Assembly: GCA_964020975.1 (NCBI GenBank)
Contig: OZ026618.1
Span: 33,010,549-33,074,548, forward strand
Direction of reading: 5' to 3'
DNA from: Hermodice carunculata
Lineage: Eukaryota; Annelida; Polychaeta; Eunicida; Amphinomidae
Length of the DNA: 64,000 nucleotides
Position 1 is the first letter of the stretch, and each line of letters starts with the position of its first letter. Of the stretch, positions 58,531-64,000 are shown piece after piece. The notes under the pieces are model-generated. The model was not told where the DNA came from and did not search any database. It saw only the letters and a list, made by a program, of their open reading frames with translations. The translations under genes were made by a program, and so were the position numbers.

Positions 58531-60664
58531 CGTCTATAGACCCTGAAAGATGATAAAGTTTAGATACTGCTTTGACTCAAGACAAATGTCGGGTTAATCG
58601 GTTTAGGCCTAAAATTATATAATACGCGTTAAATTGATGTACAATATAGGCCTACGCTAAATTGGTGATCAGTGTGGGAGCCGGGCCTGAGCACCCGATC
58701 TGTGTCCATGGGCAAAAACCATGGCATGACAGTTTGGCACAATCTTGATTTTAATCATGGAGAGCGTCGGCTTACAGTTACTCTTTAGGCATCTAGCCAA
58801 CTTGCAGCTGTCTAAGACATCGAACTGTCCGCCTACCCTGCAATTCACACGAGAGAGATAAACAGACAAGCAATAACCTACCCCAGGTAGCGCCAACTAC
58901 AAGGTGTGCTGGTTGGCAAGTCCTTCTGGCACTGACACTGTCTAGAAGTAAGAGTGGTGTTTGTTAAAAATGTAGGCTTTATAAATTCTCAATAGATGGC
59001 GCTAATATTATGTGCGCCAGTAGGCCTATTCCCCTAGATCTTGTGAGACAATCAAGATGGGCTCACTACTAGAACTTTGCATAATTAGACTTGGCTGGTT
59101 AACAGATTTTACAGATCAGACTACATAATTGGAATAAACTATGCCAAGAATTAGGGTTTTCAGATTTTCTTTTAATTTGGAAGATAGCAGGGACGTTAAA
59201 AGTTACGTGGGACAGATCAAGTTGTGCCTATATCTGGCCCATGTCTACACCCTGTTGAATGACAAAACGTTTGCTATCATTTCAGCTAAACTATGACTAA
59301 TAACTCATCAGACTACTGAGAAATTTGAAAGCATCTACAAGTGATGGGCCCATGCAGTTTTTAAAAGAACCGGTAGGCGTACAAGGCGGCAGATCTATAA
59401 ATGTTTAAACTTGGTTGGGTTATTTGTTTTTGTTATTATTGTTACATGACTAATGATGAGCTTTCTACTGCGGTTCTCTATGCCTATTTCAGTCATAGAT
59501 ATAAATGAAAAAGAGGGCGTGGTCGCTGCTGAGACCTTAGGTAAAAAAAAGAAATAATAGGCCCATAGACCCTTACCTATCCTTTTGATATATCATAATG
59601 TTGGAATATATTTTTTTTTCTTGCAAAAGAAAAATTCTGACTTCAAGGCACTTACGAAAAGGTGACTATAACCTTGATATATCTGTCAATGGGAAACCTA
59701 ATGCCTCATTCAACCCTTTGACCACCATCCGTGTTACAGCCCACTGTGAGCAGATGTCCAATTTGCATCGATTAAATTTGTACTGAGTTTCTATTGGTAT
59801 GGATTAAATATTTTTGGTCCCTTAAAAAATAAAATCTTAGGGCCTACCATGTGCGCTTCTGTTGATTATACAAGCATGAAACATAATCCAATATAGTAAT
59901 GGAAAATATAGAGAACTTGTAGAGCCCACACAGATACACTCGTCCTACGCATGCACATTAAAATTGAAATGGGTAATCTTTACCCGTGCCTTAAATATTA
60001 AACTGAAAGGGACATTTTCTAAAAAATTAGATCTTTTGTATTTGATTTTATGTAATAAAGCTGCCGTCTACTGTTATACAATGGGAAACACTGTAACATT
60101 CGCTAGGCCTAAAGATCTTCGTAAGAAAAGTCTTAAATAACACCCTTCCCTATAATCCATAATACTTTTACTTTGAAGCAGACATGCATAGCTCAAAGGC
60201 TGAAACGCACATTTACACTGGTCACGTTCATTGTTATTCAAAAATTGTATTTTCTCTTCACATTTAGGGGGCAACCATTTGATACTGGGGGGGGGGGGGG
60301 GGGCGCTATGAATTTTGTATCAACCTACATTTTTATGCACACAAGGTGTACGTAATTTTTCTCTCTGACCTCAGCGTGCATTTTTTTTTTTTTGGGGGGG
60401 GAGAAGTTAGTGGGATGCACATGTTTTTCGAACTGTTTCAGAGTTAACATTTACAGTAGAATCTATGAAGACGAAATGTACGCCACATTTAATAATTTTT
60501 TGGAAAATTAACATTAGTATATTGAAAGTTTAAAGGGAGACCATAGCTTGTGCCTTTCAGTGACCAGTGAATTATGGGACTACAGCATCTTGTGTGGTCA
60601 ATATGATCAACACTAACATTTATTTTTATTTGCACAAACAAAATATTGTTAGTATGTTTCTTTG

Positions 60665-60745
<81 letters not shown>

Positions 60746-61320
60746 TCGCTGTCGGGGTATAGGACGTATGTGCTGAATTCGACAAAATTGAGAAATTCAT
60801 CAAATATGAAAATATATCATGTCACGCATCATTTGAATCTATTTTTATCTTTCAAGGTCACATGGTTAATTTGTACGGTTCAATTGCAATGGGACGTATG
60901 CAGTGCGATGGATTAATATGACATATGTAAACATGTGACAGGCCATGTGCGAGTAATAGGACTTATGTGTTGAAATATTGAACTGTTCTCAATCGATAAT
61001 TATTCCACACCAATCACTAAAGTTTAATTAGTCTCAGCCCTTTCCCATTCCCCTTTAATTTAAAGCAATTTTATAATGTAGTGTAACATGAAAGGTAAGT
61101 ATCAAGTACCAGTTTACATACGTTCTATTGCAATTACTGTTTCCAATAATGGTAAGAAATTGATAGCATCAATTTGGGGAACTGAATTGGAGAACTGTAA
61201 TAACTTAAAACAGTTACAAATTTTTTTCAATACTCTGTCAAAACCATGTAATAAAGTCACAGCCTACTGTTTCATATTTGGGTATACTTTTGGTTCAAAA
61301 TTTATCAGGGGCGAGTATAG
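58531..61320. other. Upstream of the HECT gene; no recognised gene
   Basis: Likely holds the untranslated first exon and promoter of the HECT gene, which I could not place. Simple repeats: G run (60286-60303) and (TA)n (60668-60743). Short ORFs have no family signature. Confidence 0.4.
60668..60743. repeat. (TA)n microsatellite
   Basis: About 38 TA units. Confidence 0.97.
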
Positions 61321-61321
61321 T

Positions 61322-62225
61322 TAAGAACACTGTTAACAAGACCAACCCTAGGCTTTAATTTCTTTACAGGCAGTGCAGCTTCTTAGACACTTATACCAGG
61401 AAACTGCTTTGCTCTGCACTTATACAACCACACTTTGATCACTGTGTCTCCAGTTGGTTCCCTTCCATAACTAATCAGCTGAAATCAAGATGGCAAATTT
61501 GCCAAAATAAAATGGCAAGGTTTATATTAGGATCTCATCCGAGATTCCATATTGGTGATTCACAACTAAGATCGGTCGACTTCTTAAATACAGAATTGAG
61601 AGCTTCTCGGATTTTCTGATTTCAGTTTTACTCGCGACCAACACTATCACAATACCCGTAGCAGTAATTTTATGGTCAAGGTTTCACACAGCGGTGCAGG
61701 AGTACAAAATTCTTTTTACTACCAGGCCACAAATTTATGGAACGCTTTACCTCAAAGTGTAAAAACTTTAGAATCTAAAATAGTTTCAAATAAAAAATTC
61801 GGAAACACTTTGAGGTATCTCCATACATTCTTTCTTTACAAAATTCCCTTTTAGCCTCAATGCTTTAACAAACTCCAAGACTATTGTCTCTCTGTGATAT
61901 TTATATTTTAACACAGGTTATCTTAAATACATCTGGTCTCCGATATGTTGAGAAATTTTATTTATATCTTGTAAGTTATGTTATATTTCATATTTTGCGT
62001 AATTTTATGTTCCTTATATAATTAATTTTTATTTATCTGTATAATTTTATTTCCATTCATCATATCAAGTTTTTGTCTGTAGAGGATCCCAATGGAGCTA
62101 AGTCGCAAGACTTTCTTGGGGCATCCCTGCACCAGAAATTCATTTCATTGCATTATATGTTTACATCATATGTAGTATTTTAACTGGTGCTAAATAAATC
62201 AATCATATATCAATTAATCAATCAA
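61322..62225 (+). mobile_element. 5'-truncated LINE, 3' end of ORF2 plus 3' tail
   Basis: Encodes the end of a reverse transcriptase and its C-terminus: FLYRQCSFLDTYTRKLLCSA, then LIQPHFDHCVSSWFPS, then QNKMARFILGSHPRFHIG. After a frame change comes YYQATNLWNALPQSVKTLES. At least one stop (near 61353) and the frame change show it is decayed. The 3' end carries AAATAAATCAATCATATATC and (ATCA)-like repeats. Jockey/CR1/L2-type by motif style. Confidence 0.75.
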
Positions 62226-63570
62226 TTACAATGACAACTATTACGTACGTCCTTTTATTGACAAACCTATTTGCCGCGTGTTCTCAAATTCGCATCACCG
62301 CTACATGCATCCTAATGCTCTGACAGCGACGATATATAAATACATATATATATATGTATATATTTTTATGTATATATTTATATATATTAAGCAGTATTGT
62401 TTTTATGTGCAATGTAGTGTCTGCATCTGAAATACAAAGGTATACATATAGAAACATTGTTATACTAGAACAAGTTCTTGTGAACCTTGGATTCTGCAGA
62501 TCTCATATGTCACTTATTTAATTTTATATTTTATTTTTACAGATTAAGCTATTATTAAGGCACAGTTACTTAATTGTAGTTATTCATGTTTGGCCTTCCA
62601 TGGGTGCTCTGAACCCAAGAATTGAGCAGGCTGCTGGATCTATTATGGGCGGAAGTTTTCGTTCCCAAATTTAAAGGAATTACAAGATTATCAAGCCAAA
62701 TTCACATTAACAATTTGCAGTCTGAGTCCGCGTATATGCAGACTCACACAGATGATATAATATCAGTATAACTATTTCATATTTGTATTTTTTATAAAAA
62801 AAGACGTTTCCAACGAATACCACCATGTGATATCTACCATAAGCGGTTAGTAAACAGGTTTCCTGGGCACGCTCTGGGCGCCAACGGCGCTCAGAGCGCG
62901 CTGAGGGAAGCTGTTGACTCAGACTGAAAAGTGTTAACATTATATTTTCCTACCATTCCCGTAAATGCTTGCAACCAATTGACCTTTTCAATTTGTTCAA
63001 TCTCCTGGGTGTATCACCCAGATGGTTTGATAATACCTGATGTTAAAATTCTATCTACCAAATCTCTTATATTTTGTTAAGTTGATTGACTGCATAAGTT
63101 CTGAAGATCGTGTGACCTTATATTGTAGACCGAGAGTACTAAAGGCTCAAATTAACATCATTGCCTTTAATTAATTAAAAAATGATCAACAATTGATGCT
63201 TCATATTTCTTTTCCTGGGGACAGGGCATTGATACCTAAGTGGCCGTGTGAAATTAAAATTTTAACAACATTTTGGAAATCCTTTTCTTGTATTAATATT
63301 TCGATATTTTATAATATTTACTCTAAGTCTCAAATGGGGGAATGATGACTGCAGGACTCTCCTTAATAATTTGATATTCTGCATTTACATTGTATAGAAT
63401 TGCCATATCCATCCTGGGTTACAGAATCATCTGCATAATGTATATAGTCTGTAAAGCAATGGAATAAGATCACTCTTCTGCGCCACTCAAATTGGCATTT
63501 AGCGACAAACGGCAGGGCTGGGCTCCAAAGTTATCAAGGAAAGCTTTTGACCCTTTCACCCAATAATACA
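62226..63570. other. Unassigned DNA with one hairpin-core element
   Basis: Contains hairpin-core copy 8 and a possible further core fragment at about 63530-63555 (AAGGAAAGCTTTTGACCC). No exon seen. Confidence 0.4.
62725..62940 (-). mobile_element. Hairpin-core inverted-repeat element, copy 8 (reversed)
   Basis: The core at 62847-62928 has TTAGTAAACAGGTTTCCTGG / GAGGGAAGCTGTTGACTCAG, with strong inner arms GCTCTGGGCGCC / GGCGCTCAGAGC. The left part GACGTTTCCAACGAATACCA is the reverse complement of the copy-7 tail. Confidence 0.6.
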
Positions 63571-64000
63571 TGGACAGCTTATTGTACGACTGTTATTTGT
63601 GTAATCTAGACTTCCCTACTAATCTATCTTCTCAATGGGTCAGTACTACCAAAAATACATTTCTAGGTTTAAATCTTAAAGAAATTTGGCATAATCAAGG
63701 AAACAATTCAGGCATATACCCTTCAAAACTATTCAAATCAGCAATCAAAAGTAAATTCTGTACTCAATGGGGGTAACATTTAAATTTTCAAGGTGATCAA
63801 GATAAAAAATTGCGAACGTATACTCTTTTTAAAACGGATTTCAATTTAGAAGTATACCTTCACCAGATAAAAGATTTCGATATACGCAAATATATTACCC
63901 GCCTTCGCATAAGTGCACATAATTTAAGTATTGAAACTGGACGCCATAAAAGACCAAACAAAATTCCTGTTGATCTCAGAGTTTGTGATATTTTCAAAGA
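63571..64000 (+). mobile_element. LINE fragment (ORF2 C-terminal region), running off the right edge
   Basis: One frame, broken by a single stop near 63774, encodes KLRTYTLFKTDFNLEVYLHQ, then ITRLRISAHNLSIETGRHKR, then KIPVDLRVCDIFK. The LRISAHNLSIETGRxK...VC pattern is the conserved C-terminal region of many animal LINE ORF2 proteins. The stop indicates decay. The 5' extent is unclear. Confidence 0.7.

Overview
The window reads as nuclear DNA of a multicellular animal: genes are split by long GT-AG introns, and the DNA between exons is full of microsatellites, homopolymer C/G runs, inverted-repeat elements and LINE fragments. The repeat style (poly-C/G runs, frequent AGGCCTA words, AACAAGAGGCCC-type dispersed repeats) suggests a marine invertebrate, perhaps a hemichordate, echinoderm or lancelet. 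A mollusc is not excluded, and I cannot name the species.

Positions 1-24,100, minus strand: the first 11 coding exons of a mitochondrial carbamoyl-phosphate synthase. They cover a targeting peptide, the small-subunit-like domain, the glutaminase domain and the start of the synthetase half. All splice phases agree and give 452 continuous residues; the rest of the gene lies off the left edge. The glutaminase site keeps Cys, His and Glu, so this is the glutamine-dependent CPS III form and not the ammonia-dependent CPS I of land vertebrates. Its introns hold a LINE 3' fragment, several inverted-repeat elements, an 85-bp near-perfect inverted repeat, a ~150-bp tandem array, and a 36-bp minisatellite that copies the exon-4 splice donor.

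Positions 24,100-40,100: no firmly recognised gene. The stretch has a pair of RFX-type X-boxes, diverged dispersed repeats and a CpG-richer area (about 29.9-33.4 kb) with three weak candidate exons.

Positions 40,100-58,530: two genes that look mobile-element related and converge tail to tail. On the plus strand is a two-exon, apparently whole DDE integrase-core transposase (394 residues, IS3EU-like). Just upstream of it is an array of about 24 short hairpins. On the minus strand is a HECT ubiquitin-ligase-like gene with an N-terminal SAM/DED-sized exon 6.7 kb away. Its 3' end has been duplicated in tandem. Its first intron holds a three-level tandem array (monomers A, B and C in a ~443-bp higher-order unit) carrying inverted nuclear-receptor half-sites, followed by a 450-bp GAA/GAAGGA microsatellite.

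Positions 58,530-64,000: repeats and two LINE 3' fragments on the plus strand, the second running off the right edge.

The main items for follow-up are the donor-copying in-frame minisatellite, the transposase/HECT pair, the hairpin-core inverted-repeat family whose inner stems differ while staying paired, and the ABC higher-order array.
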